A DNA stretch of 64,000 nt from Oryzias latipes. Its lineage: Eukaryota; Chordata; Actinopteri; Beloniformes; Adrianichthyidae. Where the stretch lies: NCBI RefSeq assembly GCF_002234675.1, contig NC_019872.2:12397950-12461949 (forward strand), read 5' to 3'. Made by a program: the position numbers and the translations under genes. Every line of letters starts with the position of its first letter. Within the stretch, counting starts at the first letter, position 1. Below, one piece after another: positions 1-20,400 of the stretch. The notes below the pieces were generated by a model. That model did not search any database. It was not told where the DNA came from and was given only the letters and a program-made list of their open reading frames with translations.

Positions 1-339
1 TTAAGTGGTAAAGAATGTGTGCTGTCTCTCTTTCCTTTCTTAACCTTGATTTAATAGGTTTCTTTGGATCTCGTTTTGTAACTTTAATGGTGATTTGTGC
101 TCGGCTCATAAGCTGATGGAGTTTTAACTCCACAGATATGGACAGAAACTTCACAAAAATACAAACGGTTTTGGCAACTTTAAAAGTAAAGCATAGAGAG
201 AAAAAAAAGAGGTATTAAAAGCAGCTTCATATTTGTTGGTTCTTCCATAATATTTTACTGGCCGACTATTTCTACAGATCTCAGGGTCTTGCTGGGGTTG
301 TGTGCCATTAGCAGATCTGACTAGTATTTGGGTCCCAGA

Positions 340-480
340 CCCCTAAATGATTTATACCCCAGCAGCAGCACTTTAAAATCAATTCTATATTTAACTGGAT
401 GCCAGTGTAAAGACTTGGGAACAGAAGTGATGTAACCAATGAAGTGTTCTACAGCATGAAAGTTTTTGAACCCTGAGATA
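340..480 (-). mobile_element. Decayed L2-like LINE fragment
   Basis: The stretch reads like the same part of the L2-like LINE found at 938-2016 (compare 'actttaaaatcaattc' here and near 1921), in the same minus orientation. It is short and has no open frame. Assignment rests on this within-window similarity. Confidence 0.5.
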
Positions 481-1070
481 CTGCATGCTACACTCTTGCA
501 TGTTGTACAATATTAATACACCAGCAAAATGCCTCTGCTTAGCTAGTCAGCTTCTATCGCCTAACAAAGTTTAATGTCTGACGTTTTCAGCTGCCTGTGG
601 AGCCAACTGTGTGAACAAGCATGCAGCTGAGCCCTGGTTACAGAGGAACTGCCCTACAGACCAAACATCTGAGTTCTCCTAGCACACAGAGTAGAAGAGC
701 CAGGGGTATGGAACGGGCTTTGAAATGTTCCAAACATTTTGCCCTGATAACACAAAAATATAAATAAAATCAGAAATTTGTGGAGGAAAAGTGGCTTCAG
801 AAACAACTGGAAGGCTACCTCACATTTTAGAAGAGGAAGAGGACGTGATGCAAATTTGACGCAAACTCACAGTTCCTTAAATTACCACCGGGGGTCGGTT
901 TCCAAATTGAGCAGAATCCCATTGATTCCAATATTCAAATCAAATCAAAATCAAAGTTTATTTGTATAGCACTTTTCCAACACAAAGTACTCAAAGTGCT
1001 TTACATGATGAAATTTAAAAAAAAAGGAAAAACAAACAAGTCATAAGTAATTAATAAACCGGCACAATGC

Positions 1071-1107
1071 CACCCCCCCCCCCACACACACACACACACA
1101 CACACAT
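1071..1107. repeat. (C)n(CA)n microsatellite
   Basis: A run of about 12 C followed by about 12 CA dinucleotides, inside the 3' part of the L2-like fragment. Confidence 0.9.
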
Positions 1108-1506
1108 GTACTCACTCGCTGTGATAAAAGGACGATAGGATGCAATGTAGAAACCTGGCTTTGTACTGAGGTTGGGGAAAAAGATGTTTTGGGGACATGT
1201 CCACATCCGTGAAACCCCACCCAGGTTCACAGAGTCCACTACCACGGGACCCCCCAGATCCAGACATGGAGCCGGACCTGAGAGATCCCATCGCAGCGAC
1301 CCTGCTCACTAGGAAGGTCCATCACAGATATGGAGGATCCCTCTGAGGAAAACTGGAATTGCAGCTAAAATGTAAAAGGAGTAAAATAAAAGCTAAAATA
1401 AATTAAAAAAGAAAGAAAAGGGTACATAAATAAACCTTAGAAGACATATAAAATGGTAAAAGTGACTAAATACATTGAGATGAATAAATAGATTGATAAA
1501 AAAAAC

Positions 1507-1508
<2 letters not shown>

Positions 1509-1549
<41 letters not shown>
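1509..1549. repeat. (TA)n microsatellite
   Basis: An uninterrupted run of about 20 TA dinucleotides inside the L2-like fragment. Confidence 0.95.
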
Positions 1550-1553
<4 letters not shown>

Positions 1554-2203
1554 AAATAAAAAATAGTTATATAAACATACACATTATATCAAATTGATAA
1601 AAATAAAAATATCGAATAAATTACTAAAAAATAAATAAATAAATAACTTCAATTAAAAGCAAGATTAAAAAGGTAGGTTTTGAGCCTTCCTTTAAAAACA
1701 TGAACAGTGTCTGCGGCCCTGAGGCTCTCTGGGAAGCTGTTCCACAGGCGAGGTCCATAAAAACTGAATGAGGCCTCGCCGTATGTTTTTGTTCTAACTT
1801 TTGGGATGACCAAAAGACCAGCACCAGAGGACCTCAGGGTCCACGAGGGCTCATACTTTAAAATCATATCAGATAAATATGAAGGCCCAAGACCATAAAA
1901 GCATTTATAAACCAACAAAAGAACTTTAAAATCAATTCTTAATTGCACAGGGAGCCAATGCAGCAATTTTAAAATGGGTGTAATGTGTTCCCGCCCCCTG
2001 GTCCTCGTCAGCACGCGTGCGGCTGAATATTAAAAGTCGAACTTAAACTAAAGAGATGTAAATTATTAAAATGTATTTCTCTTTTCTTATTGGGTCAAAT
2101 TTAGGAACAGAGATTGGAGGCTTGACTCCAAAACACTTTAAACCTTTTTTGTTTTTGTTTTTAGACAACGTTTTTAGTAAAGAAATGACAGTATAGTAAG
2201 ATT

Positions 2204-2825
2204 TTAAAAGTCCAATTCTAATCATCTGTTGATCCATTTTAAAAGGATTCGTAGTGTTTTTTTTAATTATGATTATGCCATTTTTAGCCAAAAAAGGTTT
2301 TAAGCTGTCGTTTTCTGCAACATCGTTTAATAAAGATTCACCTGTGAGTTATGGACATAGAATTGGCATGGAGCACCCCGCTCCCCCATCCCCGGCCTGT
2401 TTCTGAGAGCTCTCTGTTTACACGCTCTCCAGCTCACAGCCCTTCACACCTCCAACCTAACATTACCGGTCCAACAAAAATGACAAGCAACACTGGAGCT
2501 ATCCAGCCGTACAGTTTTTAGCCAGATGTCAACTCAGACGAAGTAAAAAAAGATCTACATGGATGTAGTCATTTATTAGTGGATGCATTAACGGGGGAGC
2601 AGGCAGGGAGCTTGTGACCTGCCAAGTGTGTTTTCTACGTCACAAATACGATTCTTTTTCAAACTGCTTTTTTTTTGTCTTCCGCTGATTGACAACACAA
2701 ATACAAACTCAGAAATGCAATTTTAAGCTTAATTTTCTTAATATTTAACCTTCAACATCAGAAAACTGCCACAAAATCATCTTAGAAATACCAAAAACAC
2801 CATTTTAATCAGAGTGGGTCTTTAA
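2204..2825 (+). mobile_element. Dispersed repeat family A, copy 1 (MITE-like)
   Basis: First of four related copies in the window (others near 30407, 37696, 41905). Shared landmarks in order: an AATCATCT..GATCCATTTTAAAA start, a TTTTAATTATGATTA block, a GAGCTCTCTGTTTACA block, GCTATCC..CCGTACAGTTTT, and an AGAGTGGGTCTTT end. The ends form short inverted repeats (AAGTCC.. and ..GGGTCTT) beside TTAA on both sides, which suggests a non-autonomous DNA element of the TTAA-targeting kind. No coding capacity is seen. Confidence 0.6.
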
Positions 2826-3981
2826 TACAAATGAAAAGGCCATGATGGGCCTGGATTTATGTAATGACTCAAGTTAAGTTCATGTTAAAAAAGAAATTCG
2901 ATTTTTGATAGTCATTGTTTTCCCAAGTACCCATGCGTGATTCTACATAACTCACAACATGTATTTACAAAATCAGAGCTTTAACGGTGTGCCCACTAAA
3001 CATACCATTACATATGTTACATTACAAGTCGATGCCCAAAAAAGAGAAAGGAACTGTTGAACTTTTTTATTAGTTTGGCAGGTTCCTTTTTACAGCATGA
3101 GTCAGAAAAGTCAGATGTAGCTTCCGCCTGCTGTCAATTGAGCTTCACTCTTTAAACTGCAACACAAGAGCTTGCAAAAAAGGGCTTCATCTAACTTCAG
3201 TTTTTATTTTTTTATTTTTTGATAAAACATTCTAATATTGTTCTTGAGTGAGACAATAACAAATGTTTTAACTGAAGAGCATGGGCAAGTACAGACTGAG
3301 CCACACAAGCTCTTTATCTGTAATAGTCTAAATATTGCTGTTTTTAGACACACAGCCAACACAAGTGGTGTTGTCCTTCACCATCACTTTACACACTTTG
3401 TTTGCCTACTCAATAAATCCTTCTACACGGACTGAAAATGAAGGCAGGCATACATCTGAACTTTGCCATTGGGAATCAGAAACCAGGGAGGGGTGTGAAA
3501 AAGAGAATCTAGAAAAATGAGTAAAAGGAGGCGAGAACAGGAAGAGAGAAAAAAAACGTGTAGGAAATGAGAACAGAGGCAGAAGTGCAAGTGCAACCAC
3601 TTGGCAGACACGGCAGTGGAGGTGTTCAAGCACGGATGACAGCAGGTTCGACAGAACAGGCAGCAGATGTGACGGAGAGGGGAAAAGAAACAGTTTGAAA
3701 GCAAGTGAGACTCTGGACTGCACAGCTGCAACATGGGGTGAGTCATTGACTGTTAGCACTTACATTGTTGCTCCATTTAGGATGATGTTTTTTTAATTTA
3801 AAGAAATCCAGTGGCACATGCAGAAGAGGTCAAGACAAGTGAAGGGATGAGTGTAGTTGAGACACTTGGCCTTTAAAAAAAAAGCCTTTTGTTCAATCCA
3901 GTCATTTATATTTGTCCTACTAGAGCATTTGTCTTTTTAGAAGACTTTAAAAAGGAATTAAAGCTACAAGTAGCATTTAGC
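2826..3981. other. Non-coding, nothing recognised
   Basis: AT-rich DNA with no exon-like frame and no repeat that could be named. Reading frames on either strand here (for example minus 3759-3406) are short, low-complexity and look accidental. Confidence 0.5.
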
Positions 3982-4129
3982 GGGCCCGAGCACGTGCGAC
4001 CGCCTGGCACGAGCGACCGCCCCGTGAGCAACGCCCTGCTCGAGCCATTCTCGTCGTTTTTTCTTGTCCATTCTGGAGCTCCAAGCTATTGTTAATACGA
4101 CAGCTGGACCGGGATCTTGCAAAGTGCAG

Positions 4130-4680
4130 GTGGTTAACGTCCAGTGTGATGAGTCTGTGGACGGCAACAGTACAGCATAGCTTTTGGTTTCCACAAGAGA
4201 AGAACTCCTGACACATCTGCCCTAACAGACAACTACAAGAGGAGTTGAAATGTATAACACGGTGAAGGAGTTTTTGTGCAGAAAAAGGTACAATTAGAAA
4301 AGCTGGTAGCAGTGACTGCAGATGGGACTCCTGCTATGATCAATAGACAAACAGGTTTCATCACTCACTGTAAAGCTGACCCAGACTTTCCAAAATGTCT
4401 GCATTACTGCTGCGTCATTCACCAGCAGGCCTTATGTGCAGAAGTGATTGGCTCTGGACATATAATGACTCTTATTCTGAAAATCGTAAACAACCTCAGC
4501 TGCAAAGCAAAACAGCACAGGATTTTTAAGGTGCTATTGGAGGAGATGTCTGTTGAATATGGTGAATATGAACATTGTGAATCTGAACTTGCATTCTTGA
4601 CTGACATTACTGGAAAACTAAACCACTTGATCTGCGAGCTGCAAGACAATGGCAAAACTATTTTTTTTTGACCAGCCTGC
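4130..4680 (+). pseudogene. hAT transposase relic (GTF2IRD2/ZBED-like)
   Basis: The frame 4276-4671 reads like the central part of hAT transposases related to GTF2IRD2 C-terminal and ZBED-type proteins: KLVAVTADGTPAMI, RQTGFITHCKADPDFPK, a CCVIHQQALCAEVIG block, and after a gap ELAFLTDITGKLNHL. The catalytic-region segment normally lying between KVLLEEMSVEYG and ELAFLTD (which holds the RWLSRG motif) is missing. Upstream, 4150-4270 is related but frame-broken (VDESVD-like, then YNTVKEF). The copy is dead. Confidence 0.75.
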
Positions 4681-5474
4681 CTGAGCCAGTGTTTTTCTTG
4701 TGGGGATCTTTTCTGCCAGGGCTTGTCAGCTTGGTCAGTGGATGTTGCTGCAGTTGTCTACCTTACTGGGACAGCTGGAGTTAAACACAGCAGCTCACGG
4801 CTCTGAAGTGGACCCCGTTGCTGTCCCAGTCTGGATGGGCACTGTGGCGATGTTCCAATGGCCAGGCTGGCTCCTGGTATAAAGAGATTCCCAAATACCA
4901 TTTCCTAACCGCAGAGCCAAGGATGTGTTTACATGTTTAGGTCAAAAATGTGATGGACAGCTTCATGTTGTCTAAACATGCCACCCTGTTATTAATCCAG
5001 TTGATATGGTTCTCCATCTGTGTCTAGGTGATAGAAAAGCATTTTTTTTTTATATTTAGAGCTCTAAGCAAACAAACAGTTGTCTATATAAAAGAGCTTT
5101 TACAATTGTGCACTTTTAGCAGGTCTCTGAGTTCATGTGACCAATGTATGGTGGATTTTCACAGACCTTGTTTAAAACTGAAGGTGAGAGAGACTTAGAG
5201 AAATGGTTTCATTGTTCTGGAGTTCTTTGTTTCATCCACAGAAGTGTAGAATTGGTGATTGATTTTGAAAAGCTGCTGAAAAAAGTATCTTTTTCAAATT
5301 GCAATTTCTAACTTGGGTTTTACATTTTGTGTTCCATTTTTTGTGCTTTAATTGGGAAGCATTTGTTATTTGTTTGGTGTTTTTAAGGTTCTGCAAATAT
5401 ACACATCATTTTTTAGAGACATTTGTTATCAGTTGTGTTTGTTGATTTGTAGTTTAATTTCATTGGATGTATAG

Positions 5475-5880
5475 ATGTCGTGTGGGGGGGAGGCTCGAGA
5501 GCAGGTAGGACCCAGGCGCAGAGACGGGAGGCAAACGGGTTCAGGGCAAGTGGGTTTATTTAACTAACAAAAAGCGCTGCAGAGCAGGATGACAAAACTA
5601 AAAACAAAAACTTACTGTGGCATGGCAAGGGACATGGATGCCAGACAAGAAGACGTGATCAACATGAGCAGAAGTTAATGGACCAGCACAGGAGGAAGGC
5701 AGAGACAAGACTTATATACAGACAGGGCAGACAAGACACAGGTGAACACGATTAGGGCAGATGGGGACCAAAGGAAGTAAAACTCAAGAAACATGACAAG
5801 ACAGGAAACCTTTCAAAATAAAACAGGAAACAGAACCAAACAAGACAGAACAAGAACTAAAGCGAAAAAAAAGACAACAA
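5475..5880. repeat. Probable dispersed teleost repeat
   Basis: The order 'gcaggtaggacccaggcgcagag', 'gtttatttaactaacaaaaagcg', then purine-rich 'acatgacaagacaggaaac' text resembles a common fish interspersed repeat known to me only by pattern. No coding frame; no clear ends or target duplication seen. Confidence 0.4.
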
Positions 5881-6028
5881 ACTGAAACCATGACAATAGA
5901 AAGGAAAAGAAGTTCAAACATTGATTATAAAAAAGGATATAAGAGATAAAAAAAAAAGAAAAAGGAAAAGAAAAAAGATAAAATATTGATTTAATTGCAT
6001 TTTGAATGAATAAAAAACAATGATTAAT

Positions 6029-7170
6029 AGAATCAGAATCAGGAATCAGAAAAAGTTTTATTGCCAGGTTCAGTAGAGCGCACTTTACAAAACGAGGAAT
6101 TTGACTTGGTGTATAGTGCAATTAAGAATAAGTTAAAAATTAAGTTAACAACAACAACACACTATATACAGTAGAGTAAGGTGAATTAAAGTGGGAGCAC
6201 AGATGGGCTGGGATGGTGGGGCCTGTAAGTGGCACCGACAGTCCTTTGGTGGGCGGGGGGTGGAGGGGGGGTCACCTGGGGGAGTTGGGGTTCTGTTCAG
6301 CAGGCTGGCTGCAGTGGGGAAGAAGCTGTTCTTGTGGCGCGAGGTCCTGGTCCTGATGGACCGGAGCCTCTTGCCAGAAGGGAGGGGCCGAAAGAGATTA
6401 TGTCCTGGATGAGAGGGGTTGGCTACAATCCTGGCTGCCCGCCTCCAGGTCCTGGAGATGTGCAGCTCCTGGAGAGACGGGAGGTGGCAGCCGATCACCT
6501 TCTCTGCTGAGTGGATGACGCGTTGCAGCTTGGCCTTGTCTCTGGCCGTGGCCGCAGCGAACCAGACTGTGATGGAGGACGTGAGGGTGGATTCGATGAT
6601 GGCGGTGTAAAAGTCTACCAGCATCTTTTCAGGGAGGTGAAACTTCTTCAGCTGCCTCAGGAAGTACATCCTCTGCTGGACCTTCTTAGTGATGGAGCTG
6701 ATGTTCTGCTCCCACTTGAGGTCTTGGCTGATGATGGTTCCCAGGAAGCAGAAGGACTCCACAGAGGTCACCGGGGAGTCACAGAGGATGACAGGGGGGA
6801 GGGGGGCTGGGGCCTTCCTGAAGTCCACTGTCATCTCCACTGTCTTCAGAGCATTAAGCTCCAGGTTGTTAGCGCTGCACTATGACACCAGCCTGGCTAT
6901 TTAACTCCTGTAGGCCGACTCATCTCCGTCAGAGATGAGGCCGATGAGTGTGGTGTCGTCAGCAAACTTCAGGAGTTTGACAGACAGGTGACCAGCTGTG
7001 CAGCTGTTTGTGTACAGGGAGAGTAACAGGGGTGAAAGGACACAGCCCTGGGGGGATCCGGTGCTTGTGGTCCGAGTATCTGAGACGAGCTTCCCCAGCC
7101 TCACATACTGCTGTCTGTCCGTCAGGAAGTCTGTGATCCACCTGCAGGTGGAGTCAGGCACATTCATCTT
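6029..7170 (-). mobile_element. Rex1-like non-LTR retrotransposon, 3' half, broken
   Basis: Minus-strand frames 7167-6901 and 6840-6145 together read as the end of a CR1/Rex1-type reverse transcriptase: WITDFLTDRQQYVRLG, GSPQGCVLSPLL, a FADDT catalytic box (Y replaced by F), then SFCFLGTIISQDLKWE, a VQQRMYFLRQLKKF block and an HPGHNLFRPLPSGKRLRSI end. A frame break and stop at about 6841-6900 separates the two. The 3' tail at 6029-6140 ('agttttattgccagg' on the + strand) fits the family. 5'-truncated and inactive. Confidence 0.8.
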
Positions 7171-9149
7171 GGAGAGTTTTTAATACTAAAGATGTATGAA
7201 AGACATACCGAAAAAATATGTCTTTCAGTGTTTAACTGGCTGTCTTTGGATTATGCATGCCTGAGTAATGGCCATTCTTACTTCTCATCTCTCTGTTCAC
7301 TGCTTGCTAATTTACATAGCAGGGGTCCCAGCAGGAGGGGGCGGGGTTGTAACACGACTCCTTCAGCAGAGCCAGGCTGAGAGAGGCTTTGACATGTAAG
7401 ATGTTAGATGTTAGAATGCCAGATGTTAGAATGACCAGTTCATTTTATATCTATGAAAATATTCAGGTAGCTATGGGACATGTTTAGCTATAGGTCTGTG
7501 AAAATTGGTGTCGATTGTTGAAACATAAGTTACCATAAAAAAATGTTTGTTTGGAGTCTAGACAGATTTAACACAGGTTTTTGGATGAAAAAGGATTTTT
7601 TATAAATCATCTGTTACACTTTTAAGTCTGAAAAAAATATGGAAGGCAGCAAACACAGATCCCTACCGTTTTTAATTTTTTTGTGCTGATATTTGAAAGA
7701 TAAGTTATGCAAAAAAATAGGTGTTTGCAGTTTTGCCTAAAAAGACGTTTTCGGACCTTTTTGGATGAAATGTTGAATAAAAGTTCACCGGTAACTTCAA
7801 TAATTCTGAATTTTTTTAGGAAGCAGTAGCACATAAATGCCTATGAAAGTTGAATTCCTGGTGCTGATAACCTAAACAGAATTTATGCTAAAAATCTTTG
7901 TTCAGTCCAAAATTTCATTAAAAAAATCAAGTGATGAAGTTTCTCGTAGACCCTATAGTGTTACATATCAAAGCTGGAGGTTATTAAAGGCATCTAATTC
8001 TGAAATCTCAGCTTCCTGAGACAAACGGCTGATTTATAATAAATTTCTATTATTTGGGTGCACATAATCGACCACTTCCTGTTACGCAGGCACCGTCAGG
8101 TGTACACCCATGAAACTTTACATGATGAGAGAAGACCCTTCTGAGTATCTCCAGTTTTAATTTCATGCACATCGGACAAAGCAAAGAGAAAATACAGGGC
8201 AGAATGTGCCCCATGCAATAACTAGGTGGCGCTATAGAGCTCGTCCAAGATTGTCATATCCATGGGTTCAGAATAGAAGCTTCATCATATCCATTGAATT
8301 TCAGTGAGATTGGACAAGGAATGTGCACGTGAGAGCAACTTTTGTGTGCATAGCGAGATGCCCAACTTTGCCGCTCTGTCACGACCACACCCCCGCATTG
8401 AAAGTTATGGTTTTTTGTCAGAGTAAACTTCAATGGCTTTTCAACAGGTGGACGTCATTTTCAGGTGTGTCGGCTCATCCTACTCGGAGTAGTGATGCTC
8501 CAAGTAAAACATGTCATTTCCTCTTGCCAGCAGGTGGCGCTACACTTTTTCCAGATTTTTTCACTGCAGATGTGTTCAGAGTCAGACTACAATCATGCAT
8601 ATCAATTTTGGATCAGATTGGATTTTGCATGGCTGAGTAATGGCCATTTTTCTTTTCATGGCGTGTTTTCGAAACGACCTCCAATTTTGACGCGCCGCCA
8701 TGGTCACAAACATCCATAAAAACTTAAAAGCTTCGCAATTTAACATCGGACATGTGTCTAGTTTACACAACCAAAGTTTGAAGTCATTACTCCAAAATCT
8801 CTAGGAGGAGTTCGTTCTAGAGCGAGGCCTGCAAATGTCCAAAATGAAGCAAAAATGACATATTGACCTCAATATATCAAACTTCCTGTGCGAGTGACAG
8901 GTGGGTCCTTTCAGACTTTTTTGTAAGTCTCCATCTGAAGAACATGCCCTGTAAAAATCAAGCTTGTACGTTAAAGCGTATGCGGGGCGTCGGGACAAAA
9001 GTCACTGTAGGTGGCGCTATCGAGCCGTTTTTGTGCGCCCATGCCAATCTCCTATAAAATACGAAATTTTTCGCGACTCCTGATGTGTGTGCCAAATTTG
9101 GTGAGTTTTGGGGTATGTTAAAGGCCTCAAAAAGGCGACTCTTCCGGTA

Positions 9150-9180
9150 GAATAATAATAATAATAATAATAATAATAAA
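9150..9180. repeat. (AAT)n microsatellite
   Basis: About ten AAT trinucleotides close to the right end of the GGGCCCGAGCACG-bounded block. Confidence 0.95.
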
Positions 9181-9223
9181 CATTCGAATTACAATAGGGT
9201 CCTTGCACTCCGTGCTCGGGCCC

Positions 9224-17635
<8,412 letters not shown>

Positions 17636-18485
17636 CAGGCTCATGAACTGTCTCACAGAGGGAATTGAGGTCATGCCAGTGTGGTGTCACTCCAAAGCTA
17701 GGGCACCTTTTGCTTTTTTCACTTTCAGTTTAGCAGTTTTTGTCCTTCGAGAAGGAATCTTTAAGACGAAAAAAACTTCTCCTCCTTTAAAACATGGAAC
17801 TGTCTAGAACTCGGCTAATTTTCCTCTCTTGAAACGCACCCCTCAGTGTAATCCTTGTTCTTCCTGTATTCAACGTATGGCATAAGTCTCATCTCATTTT
17901 CAGGTTTTTGATTACCGTAGTTAAAAGCCATGTACAGTCACATCATCAGGAAGTGTTTGCTGACTAAAAAATGTTTTGCAACAGTGTCAATGTGTTTCAC
18001 ATATGTGGGACAGAACTTCAACTTTGTGCAAAAGTAGATTCTGTTGTAAAAAGGGCCTTTTACAAAAATAAAACATCTGAAAGCCATTAAAACAAAAGAA
18101 ATGAGTGATTATGTGTAACCTGCATAGCCATAAAAAGCAACAAATACATGAATAAAAAGTGTGTCTCATGAATTGCTGGATATCTTTGTTTTTTTGTTTT
18201 GTTTTTTGCTTTGACTACTGTGTGCATCACAGTCACTTATCTTTTTCCAAAGTTGCAGATAACTGTTCTGTAACATCCTTGATTTTTCTTGTCTTTTTTT
18301 GTTTTTGTTTTATAAAAACCTCTCTGAACCACTCTTACAACCTAATGCAGATGAGTCCAGATGGATGATCATGCGAGTTCATTAATAGTTGGTTTAAAAA
18401 GTTCCTATTTGAACAAACTTTGTAACTTTTTTTTTTAGCTTTTGCTGTACAAATAATTAAGATGAAAAATGATGAACAAAATAAA
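17636..18485 (+). other. vasp 3'UTR with poly(A) signals
   Basis: Downstream of the vasp stop codon. AATAAA occurs at 18067, 18151 and 18480. The transcript could end after any of these; the exact cleavage site cannot be told. Confidence 0.6.
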
Positions 18486-18894
18486 AGTTTGTTCTGTCTG
18501 TCTGTGAACCACAGTGTTTTCTGTTATGCTGACTCGCCCTTTGCAACAGCTCTAGTTCTTTCCACGTGTTCAGATGTGTGTTTGGGGGATTTTCCGGTCA
18601 TTTGGAGTTGTTACAGGTTTTGGCAGAAAAGTCCTCACTCTGATTAATTCCAAATGTGTTCTGGGATGAGATCAGGATTCTGTGGAGTACTCTCACCAAA
18701 CTTGCTCATCCCTGTCTTTATAGACTTTGTTTTGTTCACTGGTGCGCAGTTCTGTTGGAACCTGAAAGAACCATTACTAAATTGTTACCTCAAAGTTGGG
18801 AGCATTGTAATGTCTAAATTTCTTGGGTTCTTGAGTTTCTTTCTAAAAACTAAGGGCCCAAAGCTCCTTAAAAACAAGTAGGCACAATTCAGTC

Positions 18895-19360
18895 AGGTTA
18901 TGGTTCCCCTGGCAACCAACAAGTTTGGATTTATGGATTGGTTTAGAAATGTGACATTTCTTGCATCTCCACTGAGTCCAGTGGTGGTGTGCTTTACACC
19001 ACTGCATTTAACATGTTTCATTACACTTGGCAAGGTGGATGCAGCTTGGCAATGGCAGCCCATTACAAAAAAACTTTTTCCACTATTGAGCTCATTTAGG
19101 CCCACATGAAGTTTGGAGGTCTGTAATGATTGAGTAAAGTTGGTGACTTGTGTGCATTCCAGTGTCCGCTTCCACTTTGTCAAAAGACCAAGGGGAGTTG
19201 CCTATGGAATTTCTTGTAGCTTGGAATTTTTTCTTGATTGGAATTGTTGCATGATTGGCATCTTATCACAGTACCACGCTGGCATTGGATAAGCTCCTGA
19301 GAGCAGCCCATTTAGATTTAAGGTCTATGAAAGCAATACCTGAATTTAATTATTTAGATT
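18895..19360 (-). mobile_element. Transposase relic of a DNA transposon
   Basis: On the minus strand 19183-18893 reads GVKHTTTGLSGDARNVTFLNQ and ends LLVARGTIT, and the + text ('cactgagtccagtggtggtg', 'tatcacagtaccacgctggc', 'gctcctgagagcagcccat') is recognisable as a much-repeated fish transposase gene of the Tc1/IS630-like group in antisense. Frames are broken further left and right. Superfamily placement is from pattern memory only. Confidence 0.6.
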
Positions 19361-20159
19361 AGTGAGAGATTACTTTTAGACCAGGGGCATTGGGCAAAGG
19401 TAGGCGATTGCCTCGAGCTGAACATCTTTCTAAAATAATTTCCAAAACCATTATTTTTTAATTGTACCATAAAAAAGTTTCCAAACCACTGAAATGGCAT
19501 AAGAATGGCCATGTGAACGTGTTTCATCCCCCCTTTCCTCTGCAGCAATGGACTATTCCGTCAACAGCATCAGCAAGTTTCAAACAGAGACTCTTCAAGA
19601 GATAAAAAAAAGGAAACAAGCTGAAAAAATGAAAAAAGACAAAACAGGAATCAACAGAAGAAAAAAAAAGTCAAGACAGAGAAAAAGGACAGAAAAGGAG
19701 AAGGGAAGGGTAGAAGATTGCAATTTTCAAAATTTATCTTAGTAAGTATTTTGTTTCTTTTTCCTTCTTTGGTAAAACCTGAGACATCAAAGAAAAGACA
19801 GAAGACCATTGTTTGTTCTTACCAGAAAGTGAGTGGGAAACAAAGTATGACATTTGAATAAATTCATTGTTTTATGTCCAAGAAAAATAATGTGGGCTAT
19901 ACAAAATACATTTCTTTCATATTTAACTGTGATTTCAGTTTTTAGATGCTTAGCAAAACATTTGGATTCTTGACATTGGTGTTGATGTACGTTTTACCTT
20001 ATAGTTAAGATTTTTGTTTATCACTATTTTATTTTATTTATTTTTTATGAATACAACCGCTGCAGCGGGGGCCATGTTATTTTTTCGCCTGATGTTCCCA
20101 AAACTGTAAGACCGCCACTGGTTTGCTCCATCATCGCTTCCATTCAAACCTGGCCATCT
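19361..20159. other. Spacer between vasp and akt2
   Basis: AT-rich spacer. The lysine-rich frame 19548-19742 is low-complexity A-rich DNA and not a credible gene. Confidence 0.6.
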
Positions 20160-20400
20160 TTCTTTATGCACCTTTTTCGAAGTGAAAGTCCGTTTCTCGC
20201 CTGCAGATGGCGCACTACGTCAACAAAACAGCGAACATTGACCCGACTCAGCATGAAGAAGAGTGCAGTGAACTTTCCTGTGTGGACGGCCTGTTCCGAA
20301 CCGAACCTGTTACACGACTGCGCTGAAAGGGGAGAACAACGCAGGAAAAAGTCCGTGAAATGTGCGTGAAACCGGGTAATTCCTACACGTGCACGTGACT
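20160..20400 (+). promoter_or_regulatory. CpG-rich probable akt2 promoter / 5' non-coding exon
   Basis: A local rise in G+C and CpG inside AT-rich DNA, 1.1-1.4 kb upstream of the akt2 start exon. The akt2 start exon has a strong acceptor directly before it (long pyrimidine tract, then CAG at 21538-21540), so a separate 5' exon must exist upstream. A possible donor GGTAAT lies near 20375. A 39-codon open frame (20207-20326) lies within; it may be an upstream ORF or chance. Confidence 0.45.

Larger units (their letters stand above)
938..2016 (-). mobile_element. L2-like non-LTR retrotransposon, 3' portion
   Basis: On the minus strand 2014-1649 encodes about 120 residues typical of the C-terminal end of fish L2-type reverse transcriptase proteins: an HITPILKLLHWLPV-like block, then LVYKCFYGLGPSYLSD, a VRTK..GEASFSFYGPRLWNS block and a FKGRLKTYLF end. 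The 3' end lies at 938-980, where the + strand reads 'caaagtttatttgtatag', the reverse of the usual tail of these elements. The 3' part is interrupted by simple repeats (1071-1107, 1509-1549) and AT-rich sequence. It is 5'-truncated and not active. Confidence 0.8.
3982..9223. mobile_element. Composite repeat block bounded by GGGCCCGAGCACG
   Basis: A 13-bp GGGCCCGAGCACG at 3982-3994 is matched in inverted orientation at 9211-9223. Such ends are familiar from a widespread teleost repeat. The right part (about 7950-9223) looks like one continuous element with repeated 'ggtggcgctat'-like segments, an AAT microsatellite and the inverted end. The middle is a patchwork of unrelated elements listed separately (hAT pseudogene, repeat at 5475, Rex1-like LINE). 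Whether the two ends belong to one insertion or two neighbouring copies is not settled. Confidence 0.5.

Noticed and set aside
6191-6904. Several + strand frames of 60-124 codons
   Set aside because: Antisense to the Rex1-like reverse transcriptase on the minus strand.
19548-19742. Lys/Arg-rich 64-codon frame that could pass as a small nuclear protein
   Set aside because: A-rich low-complexity DNA, no homology recognised, no exon context.
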